Shown here: positions 1 through 12,100 of the stretch, piece after piece
Position numbering within the stretch: position 1 is the stretch's first letter
How the letters are laid out: every line of letters starts with the position of its first letter
Source: Anisus vortex
Lineage: Eukaryota > Mollusca > Gastropoda > Planorbidae
Assembly (NCBI GenBank): GCA_949126835.1
Contig: OX421495.1
Span: forward strand, 3,984,011 to 4,048,010
Length of the DNA stretch: 64,000 nt
Reading direction: 5' to 3'
Notes under the pieces: generated by a model
Database searches by the model: none
The model's input: the letters and a program-made list of their open reading frames with translations, nothing else
Told to the model about the DNA's origin: nothing
Program-made: the position numbers and the translations under genes

Positions 1-941
1 ATTATATTATTAATTATAAGATCATTATCGTCTTTTCTAGGTTCTAGGTGTTGGATCCATCGGTTTATAGTATTTTGTGGCTTTTTTGTTTCTTTCAATT
101 TTCTTTCTGTTTGTGTTGAAGCACTGTGTGCATGATTAGATGAGGAGTTATCAAGTTTAACAAGAATCTCCTTATCACTCTTTTCAACTCCCTGTTCTAC
201 TGGTTCTGTCATTGATGATGAATGTTTATGTTGTATTGGTAATGCGCTGCTTATTTGAGATGGACTGATTTCGGTTTTCTCTTCCTCAAGTTTATTAATG
301 AATTGATCAAGCTGTGGGGTTTCATTAGTTTTTTCTTGATGAACTAGAGACGATTCTGGAAGATGTGGAATTAAGCTAGGTCCCAAGCAGAGCAATCGAA
401 AGCCTAATACAAAATAACCAATTTCTTTTCCCATAAGGTTGTATATTTTAAATAATCCCTTGTCTCCATGCACTGAAGGAACTGTTGAGCCTAGTTTAAT
501 AATATCAATACAGATAGACTCAATCATTGAATTAAGTGGAATGGAGCTATTGCCAATTAATTTAGGCACTTCAGGGAATAAATCGATGATCATTACATAC
601 AGTGGAGTGCTGGCAAGATGCTGCTTTAGTACATTAGCTGACATTTTGAACAAACATGATTTGCCCTTTTTGATCATAAAGTTTCCATGTTTGTCTTTTA
701 GTTCAATAAATTGATTCGGCACCTGGTAGTAAGGATCGGCCGAGACTTTGTCACGTATAGCTTTTGAGAGGTCATCTTCAACATGTTTAATAACTATTGT
801 TGGAAAATCAAGCAATCTAAATGCAATTGCGGGAAATCTGCAAGGCGAATGCGGTATGTACACTTTTTCAACAACTAGTTCCAATGAAAATAGTGAAATT
901 TCACTTTCTCCGGTCTTCTCGTGGGTTAGATTTAAAGGCAT
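1..941 (-). CDS. MAP10: MAP10 (microtubule-associated protein 10), N-terminal part, runs off left edge
   Basis: An uninterrupted minus-strand frame of 313 codons begins at the ATG at 941-939. An in-frame TGA lies four codons upstream, so this start is well supported. The product begins with the MAP10 N-terminal domain (DUF4497 type). Seen segments include SLFSLELVVEKVYI near residue 16, AIAFRLLDFPTIVI near 38 and KKGKSCLFKM near residue 88, all close to the vertebrate MAP10 N-terminus as I recall it. After about residue 175 the protein becomes low-complexity and Ser/Glu/Lys-rich, as in the family. Known MAP10 binds microtubules and acts at the spindle and midbody in cytokinesis. The C-terminal HPHLAWT-type domain would lie left of the window. 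The gene is divergent from FANCM. Confidence 0.9.
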   Translation of the reverse strand, partial: MPLNLTHEKTGESEISLFSLELVVEKVYIPHSPCRFPAIAFRLLDFPTIVIKHVEDDLSKAIRDKVSADPYYQVPNQFIELKDKHGNFMIKKGKSCLFKMSANVLKQHLASTPLYVMIIDLFPEVPKLIGNSSIPLNSMIESICIDIIKLGSTVPSVHGDKGLFKIYNLMGKEIGYFVLGFRLLCLGPSLIPHLPESSLVHQEKTNETPQLDQFINKLEEEKTEISPSQISSALPIQHKHSSSMTEPVEQGVEKSDKEILVKLDNSSSNHAHSASTQTERKLKETKKPQNTINRWIQHLEPRKDDNDLIINNI

Positions 942-2963
942 TTTGTAACTTCAGTTTTTATTTATTTATTTACATACGCGAGGTAATCAAAGTAACTCGG
1001 TAAAAGTGGGCTTATCATAGTCATAGTAAATGGGAAATACACTGAAGACCTAAAAAATGTCGGCCATCTTTGACAACAGAATAACAATGTTAAATAAAAG
1101 CCAGGTTTTGGAAAATGTGACAAATGCAGCTTAGGCTGTATTTAGAAGCTGCAATTTTAATTCACTTAAATAAAATATGCTTATTTAATTAATTGTTGGT
1201 ACTTTTGATAAGCCAGTACTATATTCTTATTATGATGTACATTTTTTAATCTAAAGAAAAATATGCCTTTCACCTTTTATTAAAAAAGTGTGGCCAATTT
1301 GGTCTATTTTGTTGACAAATTTAAAAACTAGAAATTTCGCACCAATATGAAAACAAAAAAACTGCTGTTTAAAAAATAATATTTCATTTAAAGGCTATGC
1401 TATGGCCTATACAATAGGAATCTTTAATAGGCCTATAATATATATGACTTTAAAAAAATTCTGAACTTAAAGCGCTTGACACCAATTACACTAAAGTACA
1501 GCCGCCCGGCCTACTTACTTTGTTTTTGATTTTTAAGTTTGACTTTGTTACACTTTCGCTTTCAACTCATACTCATACTCATACTCATACTCATTGTAAC
1601 TCATACTCAATGAGTAACTCATACTCATACTCATACGTAGGCCTATTTAAAATTTATATAAATAGTTAAAATAGGCTAGGCCTATTATAATTTGAATTTA
1701 ATTTTCATAATACAATTTCAAAATCAACTTTGAACTTAAAGACTTCTTGTTGATTTGTTTAAAAATAAAGTAGGCCTTACCCTATGAGTATAAAAGTATA
1801 TATATTATATTATATATTATATAATATAGAATATAGATATAGCCATATAGCCTAGGCCTAGTTAAATATAGTTATAGTGAAGTTATAGTATTTATATTTA
1901 TATAGTAGGCCTATAAATATAAACTTACTATAATGAATGTATAAAGTTAAACAGTTAAGTTGTTTTATAAATTGACCTGAATTCCTGAATAGGCCTAATT
2001 GTAAAAATTATATTAGGCCTATGGCTTATGGCTATACCCTATGCCTATACCAATAGTTATAGCTATAGCCTACTTTAACTACTTACCTACTAGTTAGGCC
2101 CTATGCCCTATAGTATTTACTATTTATATAGACGTTTCATTATCATGCAATAATTCAATTGGTTTGATAATGAAATGATATGGAAAATTGGCTACTAGGC
2201 CAGGCCACTACAACTACTATCAATTTTGACTATATATTATATTTGACATGGATATAGTCCCGCGGAGAGTAGGCCTACTCAGAATCCAAGGCGGACCAAG
2301 GCCAAGGATTGGTATTGATAAGTAAAATACACATTGACTTTGTGAGGAATGATGAATAGTTGCTGAGTTAACTGTCAGCTAGACGTAAATAGTCTTTAAA
2401 CTTAAATTAAAGTGATTATAGTATATATCTGTTTGCCTAATGTTAGCTGCTTAGATTTTCTAACTTAGGTTGACTTATTGATTGGTAATAAGTAGGTGTA
2501 GGGGTTTGGTTTTAGATATTTGTATAAAATACACAAATCTCAGGGCAGACCACACTTAAACTGAATACACCAAATCAAATGCCGACTTGAAGTAGATAAC
2601 AATTAAACTGTTTAACCATAAAATAACAATCCAGCAACTTATGTACAATATGAAACTCAATATTACAAAACAGAATCTAGAGCTTAGTCCAAACACGTTC
2701 TATCGTTCCCTAAGTCTAAGGTCGTCTAACGTTTCTGCAATATCTATGCGATGTTAAATCTCACGCGTCATAGTTTTTATCCTCCAACGTCACACGTTTG
2801 TTTATTAAATGTACATCGTGTTTGAGATTATAAAATGTGTCGTAATAAAACAATAATATATATTTTAAACCCTAATAGTAGGCATAATACATTTTTAAAA
2901 ATTCAATTATTTTAATGGTAGTTTAGTCAACATCACTTTCCTCTGGTAAGATATATATATGTC
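942..2963. promoter_or_regulatory. Intergenic region between divergent MAP10 and FANCM
   Basis: Both starts point away from this 2 kb segment, so promoters of both genes must lie here or in unseen 5' exons. No TATA box is convincing. A relatively GC-rich stretch with CCAAT-type words (ATTGG in either orientation) lies near 2260-2320 and could be a core promoter. The segment contains an ACTCAT microsatellite, AT-rich simple sequence at 1795-1850, and an unusual density of AGGCCT palindromes between 1430 and 2275. A possible splice donor (CTG then GTAAGA at 2946) and acceptor (CACACAG ending at 2977) near the FANCM start suggest that the 5' UTR may be split. Confidence 0.4.
1565..1636. repeat. 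ACTCAT hexanucleotide microsatellite
   Basis: About ten copies of ACTCAT, with small interruptions, lie in the MAP10-FANCM intergenic region. Confidence 0.9.
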
Positions 2964-2990
2964 ATGTTTCACACAGTGCAAAGAACCGAA

Positions 2991-3126
2991 ATGAAGGTTA
3001 AAGCATCAACCTCGGCTCCTGAAAATGATGATGTTGTTGAATTCAGTCTGATTGATGAAGATGATGACATCTTGATGCAAGCTGAGAATGAATTACTCTT
3101 CAATGAGACAGAACCACAAGAAGATG
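2991..3126 (+). CDS. FANCM: FANCM exon 1
   Basis: Encodes an acidic N-terminus with [12 protein letters not shown]. It ends in phase 1 at the donor G|GTAACT. Confidence 0.75.
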
Positions 3127-6100
3127 GTAACTTGTGTCTTTGTGTGCATGAAGATGAATTTGTTTGTGTGCTATTCATATATAATTTCTAAACCTTTTAT
3201 CCGGTAGGTCCAGGACAAACCAAATTTTATTTTAATCCAGGGATGTAGAACTATCTGATATTTGAAGCAGAAACAAAAGAGCAGTTAGGTATTGGAGTCT
3301 GCTCAAACTATTTTGTCTTTGGTCGTTGCAACTAAATAAATGGGCAAAAATACAACATTCTTAAAATTTTCCAGTATTAGAAAGTGTTGTTAAATGGCAG
3401 CGTGTTAAATTGTTTTGAAGATCCTAGATTTAAATCTAGGTAAAAAATACCACAAATAGTTCCAGGGTTTGTAGAGTTTCCTTAATTCTACCCAGTCTAA
3501 GGGATACCTGAAATAAGTTTAGTTGGCTAGGCTTTGTATAGGCCACACAATCTCTCTATAGGCCATGGGCATAAAAACTGGCAAAAGCAGTTTCATCATA
3601 GATAAATATGTCCTGAAAGGATTACTTTTAATAAATTTGTAATTTGTTTTAAAGGGTCTTCACTCATCTAGAGTTCAAAATCAAAGAACAGATTTATAAA
3701 AAAAATTGGAACAAACACATTGCTGATAAAATTAATCTCTTCTGCAGAGACAACTGCAGATCTTGACGGTGTTGATTTTGATGAAGATCTGACTGAGGAA
3801 GATGTTGGCAACATATCTATCGGTGTTGTTCCAGACATACATAATAATGTAGACCAAGAGCATGTTCCAGGATTTGATACAGTTACAGGCAGCCTTTGGA
3901 TCTACCCAACCAACATTTCGGTTCGAGACTATCAGTACAACATAGTTCAACAGGTATGAGAATTTCTGCTAAATTTATTATCCCTATCACGCCAAACTAA
4001 TATCTTCAACTACTAACTTTCTTTTAAAACCCGTTATATCAACTCCGCTTTTGTTGGTAAGCTTATGGTGGCTGACCATCCATTATGAGGCACGGTGGCC
4101 GAGCGAGAATTTTAGAATTACTTGAAACAGAATTTCCAGTGCGAAATAAGCCAATGTTTAACTGCTTACTAGTTAACATTGCCTTAACTATTGTTTCTTT
4201 GGGTGGTATCAACTGCACAATCAGCCCCCTTTGGATGTGTACATTTATTCTTCTACTGACCAGGCACTTTTCAAAAATACGCTGGTGGTGCTGCCCACTG
4301 GGCTTGGCAAGACCTTCATTGCCGCCGTTGTAATGTACAACCTGTACCGCTGGTTCCCGCAAGGAAAAATCATCTTCATGGCCCCGACAAAGCCTCTTGT
4401 CACTCAGCAGATGAATGCCTGCTATAATATCATGGGGATCCCTGTAGATGACACAATTGAAATGACAGGTAGGTTTCATCTAGTCATTATTATTCTACAT
4501 TCTATAGTTGATGTTGTTATATTTGCGGAACTTTTGTTCTCTCTTGTGTCTTGTTCACTATGAATTGATACCCTCAAGCCACTCCATGATTGTTTAAAGA
4601 AGAATTTAATGCTTGAACCTATGTACAATAGTAACATTCAATTTCACTGATCAATAAGAAGTAGCTTCTTTATCGCTATGCAAAACAACAAGAACCTACT
4701 ACACCTCTACATACATAGATTTTGGTGCTGAAAGTGCTAGAATGGATTTTACCCCAAAGTTTGCAGAATGCAAAAGAAGATGCATACTAGAAAGTTGTAA
4801 AGACTAATACAGATTATTGTTATTACTATTACATCATAATAAATAACTATCTATACAATATTACTCACAACTAATCTCGATGCCAAAATTAAATATAAAT
4901 AAAAACCTCTAAAAAAATATTTGTAAAATTATTATATATGCTATACTCATAAAATATTATCAACTCCTTGTTCATTTCATTACTATAATATTGCGTGCCA
5001 AGTTTTCTGAGTAAGTTTTGTAGTAAACAATTTATTATAGCAACGTAAGTATTGTTTTTACTAAATATATATCTAAGATGAGAAAAAGGGTCTCCTATGT
5101 TTATGTGGGGTGATTAAGAAAGGTCAGGTCTGAGGTAGTAGTAGTCTTGAGGCTGAGCCAGTTTAACATCTGTCAGTTTAACATCTCTCATAATATAAAT
5201 ATAAAGTTTTAATTGCCGCCAGGTTCATTACCGCCCAAAGAACGTGAGAAGGCCTGGAGAGAGAAGCGAGTTGTATTCTTGACGCCTCAGGTCATGATCA
5301 GTGACCTAAGCAGGGGGTCATGCAAAGCTCAAAGCATCAAGTGCATAGTGGTTGATGAGGCCCACAAGGCTCTCAGGAATTATGCTTATTGTCAGGTATG
5401 GAGTTTCTCCTAGTCTTATCTTATACCCGGTACGTTACAGATGCTCCTTCTTTATAGAAGATTATTGCGCCCTATCCATGGTTTTGCATTTTGATTAGAG
5501 TTTAAAATGATGATCGGTTTTCCTGGTTTTGTTCAGGCCACCCATTCCATGCCTGGATGCCACTCGAGAAGAAAGAGAACTTGTATACATTGTGTAGTGA
5601 GAATGTTTTGTTACTTAGTTATTATTATTGTGTGTCTCGATATTTAGTTATTGTGTTTGTCTGGAGAGTTCCGGTTGCGCTTGAATATGAATTAGTATTG
5701 TTCAACGGTCAGCTGTTCTTGTTAACTTTTATATCATGTATTAAACCTATCTGACTTGTTGCCTTCTTCTAATTAATAGTATTTAACTTATAATATTAAT
5801 ACACATTGGTTCTTGCATATGGAATAAGAAAAGTGTTTTTATCTTTATGTCTGTTTGATCATTGTATTAGAGTGTATTAGATTCTTTTGTTTTCTAAGTT
5901 AGAGCTTAATGCTTTATGTATTATTACTATTGTGCTCTTTGTGTGATTATGTGTTGAATTATGTTATAGAAAAATGAAATCACTCTTTTAAAACTGTTGC
6001 TGAGGTCAACAAAGTTGATAGTTAGGGAACAAATACTCTGTTACAGTTTGCACAAATTTGTTGATTTTAAATATACAGATTTTCAATATAAGACAAAATA

Positions 6101-9100
6101 TATGCATTCAAAATAAACTATAGAGTGTTAGTAGTGTAAATATAATTAATAAACAGAGCTAGTTTAAGTGTTTTAAAACTCTGTAATTACACTATAAACG
6201 ATTGATAGTTTATAAAAATGTAATTAGCCTATACTATTTTCTATAATATATTAGCAGACATGTTTTTTAAACATTAGCGATCACAGGCATTTCCAGAATC
6301 ATTTTATATGTATTTCAAAATGTCTCTGGCAGTATGTATGATCTATTATCTGTGGGCAGCTGCCTTGCTAAATAACAAGGTCAGTATTAATAAAGCTGCA
6401 CTACAGAACATGTTTGCAGTAATTAAAGTAGCTAATATATTGAACAATGCCAACTTTTTTTTTTCATTAAGGTGATAAAAGAGGTTGTAAAATACACAAG
6501 ACAATTTAGAGTTTTAGCTTTAAGTGCTACACCTGGAGCTGATCTTAAGGTAGGCTTTGAATTATTTCAAAGAAAAAAGTCATTAAGGAGTTTTACTATA
6601 ATATTGTAATACTAATATTTGTTAAATAAATATTCACTTATCAGTATTAACACTTTTTTTTTAAATTTGAAAAGATATTATTAAGTTACTCTCATTTTGT
6701 TTTTATGCTAACTTTGCTATGTTTTTTTTTTAAATGTTGTCTTCAGTCAGTCCAGCAGGTTATCAGCAACTTGTTAATTAGCCATATAGAACTCAGGTCT
6801 GAGGAATCGATTGACATACAGCCCTATACTCATGAAAGAAAAGTTGAGAAAGTGATAGTACCGATGGGTGAAGAGCTATCAGGCATCAGGCTGCAGTATA
6901 TACAAGTGAGTAAACTGTATTATGATTGAAACGTAGCATTCACATTTAATTATCCAATAAAATCTGAAGCGTCAAAAGATATTGTAATATCCATGGTATG
7001 TGTTCTTGTTCACAATGATAGTTTACTCAAGCCACTTAAAGTATCATTGGAAGAAGAATTTAATTCTTAAACTTATGTACAATGCAAATGGTTGCTATTC
7101 ACAAAATATACACAACACAGAAATGAACACAGGAAATCAACAACCGTTCATCAACAACTAATAACTGCGCAAATCTACTTGTATAGATATTTTTGCAGTA
7201 AGTACCCAGAAATGGATTTTTCCAAAGCCTTCCGAATGCAAAAGAAATTGCATACTAGAAATTAGAAGAAACTTCGAAAAGGCATAATTTTACTATGTCA
7301 TAAATGTTTTTCAATTAAAATAAACACACTCTCTACACCAAAATCAAGTGTTTACTTAAACAACTCTACACGAACTATTGCTATAGTTATACACATATGA
7401 CAATATAGATCTGTGCGATCATTTACCTGTTTACTATTTAGAACTTCTAAAATGCTATACTGTTCCAATACTCTCCCAAGATTCTTATATTGCATCAATA
7501 TTGTCAGTATTCATTTTTCTTTTATGAGCTTACTTTTCATGAGATAAAGTTTATTCAGTTATTGGTTTCCATATTTACGAATAGGCCTACTCTTTTTATA
7601 GTACAGTGATACTGCATTAACTCTTGATTATTCCATTCATTACGATTTCCCATCTGCTAAATTCCTTGTGTTCTAATACATTTCATAGGTTTTGACAAGT
7701 CAATCAAGTTTTTTCAAAAACATAACTGATCAGTGAACATGGAATGCCCAGACTGTTTACAATAGCTCTTTGTTTTGCAAGCAGTAAATTATTTTTAAAT
7801 CCTCTATATTAACTTTGCTTTTGTTATGGCAGAAAAACCTTTGGAAAGCTAATTGATTTATTTTACACCATATTATCGAGTTGAAACTTGGCATATAAAC
7901 CTGTTGCCAATGACAACACATTATGACAAATTTTCAGCCCCACTCCCAATTACCGGAAATAATTTTTCCCTCTTCCCTTTTCAAGGGGAAGTAATGAAGT
8001 AAATCGATAAAAAAAGAAACAACATACAAACCAAGATGAATCTGAAAGATTTATTGAAAACACATTTGTTTTTAGTTGTTGTTTTTTTTTTAAATTGTCA
8101 ATTCATTCTTTGACTGTTCTTCCACAAAGGTCATGAACTCTGTTATCCAAAGGATGATACGAAACAAAGTTTTGTACAGCAGGGAAGCTACCAAGTTTTC
8201 CAAGTTTCTCCTCCTGAAAGCTAGAGACGAATTCAGGCAGAACCCGCCACAGAATATGCAGGTAGAGTGTTTATGTGTCGAATTACATCCACAGGGTTGT
8301 GCGGGGTGGTGATGGGGCAATGTAGAACAACATACTGTTGCTAAATGTAATTGTTACTGTTTGAGGAATATGTACGCAAAGCTCTTTGATACGGAATGTC
8401 TCGTTAAAAAAGGGGGGTTAACGTCTAAAGGGGCAAATCAAGTGGGGGCACACCAAGATCCTGTCTGAGACTAGCCGCCCAGTAAGGTGTAAAAAAAGCA
8501 GTCACTGCGGATTTCCCCTGGATCATTATCGTGGTTGCTGGCCCGTATTCCTGCTCTGTGGCCTGGTAGCACTAATTTCAGACTATAGGCCTGGACATCC
8601 AGAGCGAGACGGGATGTTGTGAACATTTCTTTCTCCCCACTGTTACAAATATTCATCCTTTATAAATTCAAATAAAGTTTTTAATAAATTTTATAGTGTA
8701 AACAGGATATTGATCCTAGTTTTTTAGTAGATTAGACAGCAGGACGGTTAGGATTGGTTTTAATTTCTCCTCCCCTTTTTATTTTAATAGTAAGTTGTTG
8801 GTTATTATATTACACTACGACAATATCTTCTAAAATATATCAATATATTGATATCTTCTTCATTATATTTCCTACTATTTCTATATATTTAAATATTATA
8901 GATTGTTGCTTTTATTGATTGGATTCGATAAGCTTCAATTTCCATTACTAGTCCTAAGATAAATATTTTATTTGGTACTACTTTCGGTTGTAAAAGTTGT
9001 ATATTTAGAGTCGGGTCTCCTTATTATATTTCTTAATTTATTATCTTCTTTCTTTTATGTAAATAAAGTTAAATGTTTAGTTTGTTAATAGGAGTTTTCT

Positions 9101-12100
9101 TCTTCTATTTAATATAGTTTTGTGATCGTTTTAGATAAGTGTTCTTTCCTTGGTTATTAGAATGTAACGGTATTCTTGAGATTAATACTCCACCGTTCCC
9201 CGTGACAAGTTTATTTTTAATTGAGCCAGTTTTACATTTTATCTTAAATTGAAATCCAGTATGATCTTATAACCGTACATTAAACTCTTCAATGTTACAC
9301 CAGGAAGTCTTGGTGGCTCTTGCTGACGCATTGAAATCTTTGACATGCAACAGGGGCTGCTCCCCATACGTTAGCCCACTGGTGTACTCTTAATGGAAGC
9401 GCATCTGTTGTTTACATACTTTGCCAGCTTTGAGGCCCGAGGGTACAGAAGTGTCAGTATCCACCAGAAAGTATCCATCATCTACTCTAACACTGAAGAA
9501 AAAAAACACATAGTTTAAGCAGGAATTAAGAATTTCTATCCCATGCCCAGGTTCTAATTCAAAACACCTCATTATTGAAGTAATGCATTTCTTTAAAACA
9601 CTGTCGCTCTGTTTTACAGCAGGCCCAGTTTGGTAATGTGGAGGCAGACTTTGCCATGGCCATCAGCCTCTACCATGGCTTTGAGCTGCTGCAGCTTCAC
9701 GGCCTGAAATCCTTGTACAACTACCTCATGGCGATCATCTCGGGAGAGAAAGGCTACGGCAGAACACGCAACGAGCTGCTCAGGCATCCAGACTTCAACG
9801 ACATCATGGACAAATTGAGACAGAAATTTTCAAACTTAAACACAAGGTACTGACACGGCAGGAGCAAGAAAGTAATCTATCTATATTTTTAAAGTAGACT
9901 GTGTGTGTATTCAACCAATCATATAGTTAATTTAAAGATACGTGACCTTACTGTCACAGTCATTTCACAATCGCCTAAGTCATTTTTGGGAGTCTAAATT
10001 TTAATAGTCTACTATTACATGGCAAATCGCCTATATCTTAAACCAACCAGAAAACAGTTTTTTTTTACAAAATGTACCAAAGTTGTATAACAGAGTAAAT
10101 ACAGATGTCATTCAGTTTTTTTTAGTTTTCTCAAAACATGAAAAAATGACATAGGCGATTGTGAAATGACCCTGACGATATTATACTTTTTCAATTACTT
10201 TGGACATGTGTCTTTGATGGCTTAGTGGTTAACGTATTGGACAGCCATGTGGGCGAACCAGGTTCTATTTTCCAGTTAGTATATACCTTTTATTCAATTA
10301 TTTCAAGTTTATTTCAATTAATATTACTTTAAAAAAAAGATTGTAAATCTACAAGCAACACCAGGCTTTTTTTTTACCCAATTACAATATTTATTTTAAA
10401 TTACTTTCCTAAAAGTCTTAAGTAAAAAAAAAAATTAGATTTATAGCCTTCTGTTCATTGTAGTTTATAAACATTTTATCTGTAGCTTACACAAGCCTGT
10501 TTTATTTGCACCCTCACAACGCCGGGCAATTTAGCTTGTATATATATATATAAAGTAGACTCTGTGTGGATTCCGATCCCCATTGGTTAATTTAAAGACA
10601 CGTGACCTAATTGTCTCATATTTTACTTTTGCAATCTAGTTCTCTGTATGTGTCCTCCCTAGCAGAGTGATTAACATATCCGACGCCATCCATGCAGCCT
10701 GGGTTCGATTCCCCACATAACTTATTTTTCTACATTTTAAAAATTTCCATTAATATTACTATAGATTATAGACCATAGTGTCTCAACCTTTTCGGCTCAC
10801 CCCCCACCTACCACCCTCACCCCAACTTTTTTGCGCCTTTTCCCCCCACCCCACTGGAAGTTAAAGGGTCAATGTAGTTTACACAATTTGTTTTAGACCG
10901 ACTAGATTTCTGCACTTTTGTATTATCTTTAAAAAAACTGAAAAGGAAACATATTGTAAGAATTAATAGATCAAAAAATTACCTCAACTAGAGGCATAAA
11001 GAAATCAATATTAATGTTAATTGTTTTTGCCTGGTGTGTTGCTAGTAGTTTGTCTACATTTATTTCAATTTTGGTTGCAAAAGCCTTAGATCTCCTTGCT
11101 TCACTATTTGCAGCTTGTCTTGTTTTTCTTTTTTGACAACCAAATGGTATTAGCATAAAATCCACTTTCCACAAAAGAGGTTAAATTGATAAGAATGCAA
11201 TACAAAATTGTTGCCAAAACTCACAGACCTAGAAAAACTGTTTGATTTTCTGCCAAAGAATCGCATTTGCTTTTCAAAAACTCGAGCACCGAATCCAAGT
11301 CTCATACATATACATTATATTTAAAAGTCATCTTCTGCTAACCAATGCACCCCTGTGTGCAGTAGCCATCGCTTGTAGTCCTCGTCAATGAACAATATTT
11401 TATTTGCCACATATAACCTATAAAAGTACAATAAAGGTATAGCCAAAGATATAACAAGAAAATAATAACATTGGCAAACAATATAAAATTAAATCGAGAC
11501 AATAATAGTAGTACAGATATTAATAATAATACTAATAATAAATTAATTTAAAGTATCAATTCAAAGCTGTCTAAAAAATCATTGACTGTATACTTATTTG
11601 TGAACGTGTGAACTGCTGTAATATTGTAGCGAATGGTGCAGAGAATCACCAAGACTTTTAGTAACTAAATGTTGTAACACAATAGACAGCTAATACACCT
11701 GGAACAGACTACTTTTTTAAACTACAACATCAATCCATGATACACCATACTATCGCTGCTGGAGGAATTTCTGTACACTAAAAAGTCTTCTAATACAATA
11801 AGTCTACTAGATTTTTATATTTATTTCTTTTTTCAAAATAGTTGGGGTATTTCAGAAGTACATCGAAGTACTCAAAGCGAAGTTTTCTAATCAAAGGCAA
11901 AACTTTCAAATTGATAGACTTATTTTTTTATACCACACCAAGCCTAAATGTTTTGATATTACTACAACCTTCTTAGGTGTAGATCTTTTTTTTTTAAGTG
12001 GAGGAATATTGGTGATTTTAAAATGGAGCAAGTTGAATTTTAAACATTTAAAAAATTGGCATCTAAATGTACCCATTTGCGGAAAAATCTGGGAGGAAGC

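Noticed and set aside
4063..4479. A 138-codon minus-strand frame
   Set aside because: Antisense of FANCM exon 3 and adjacent intron; the helicase motifs are on the plus strand.
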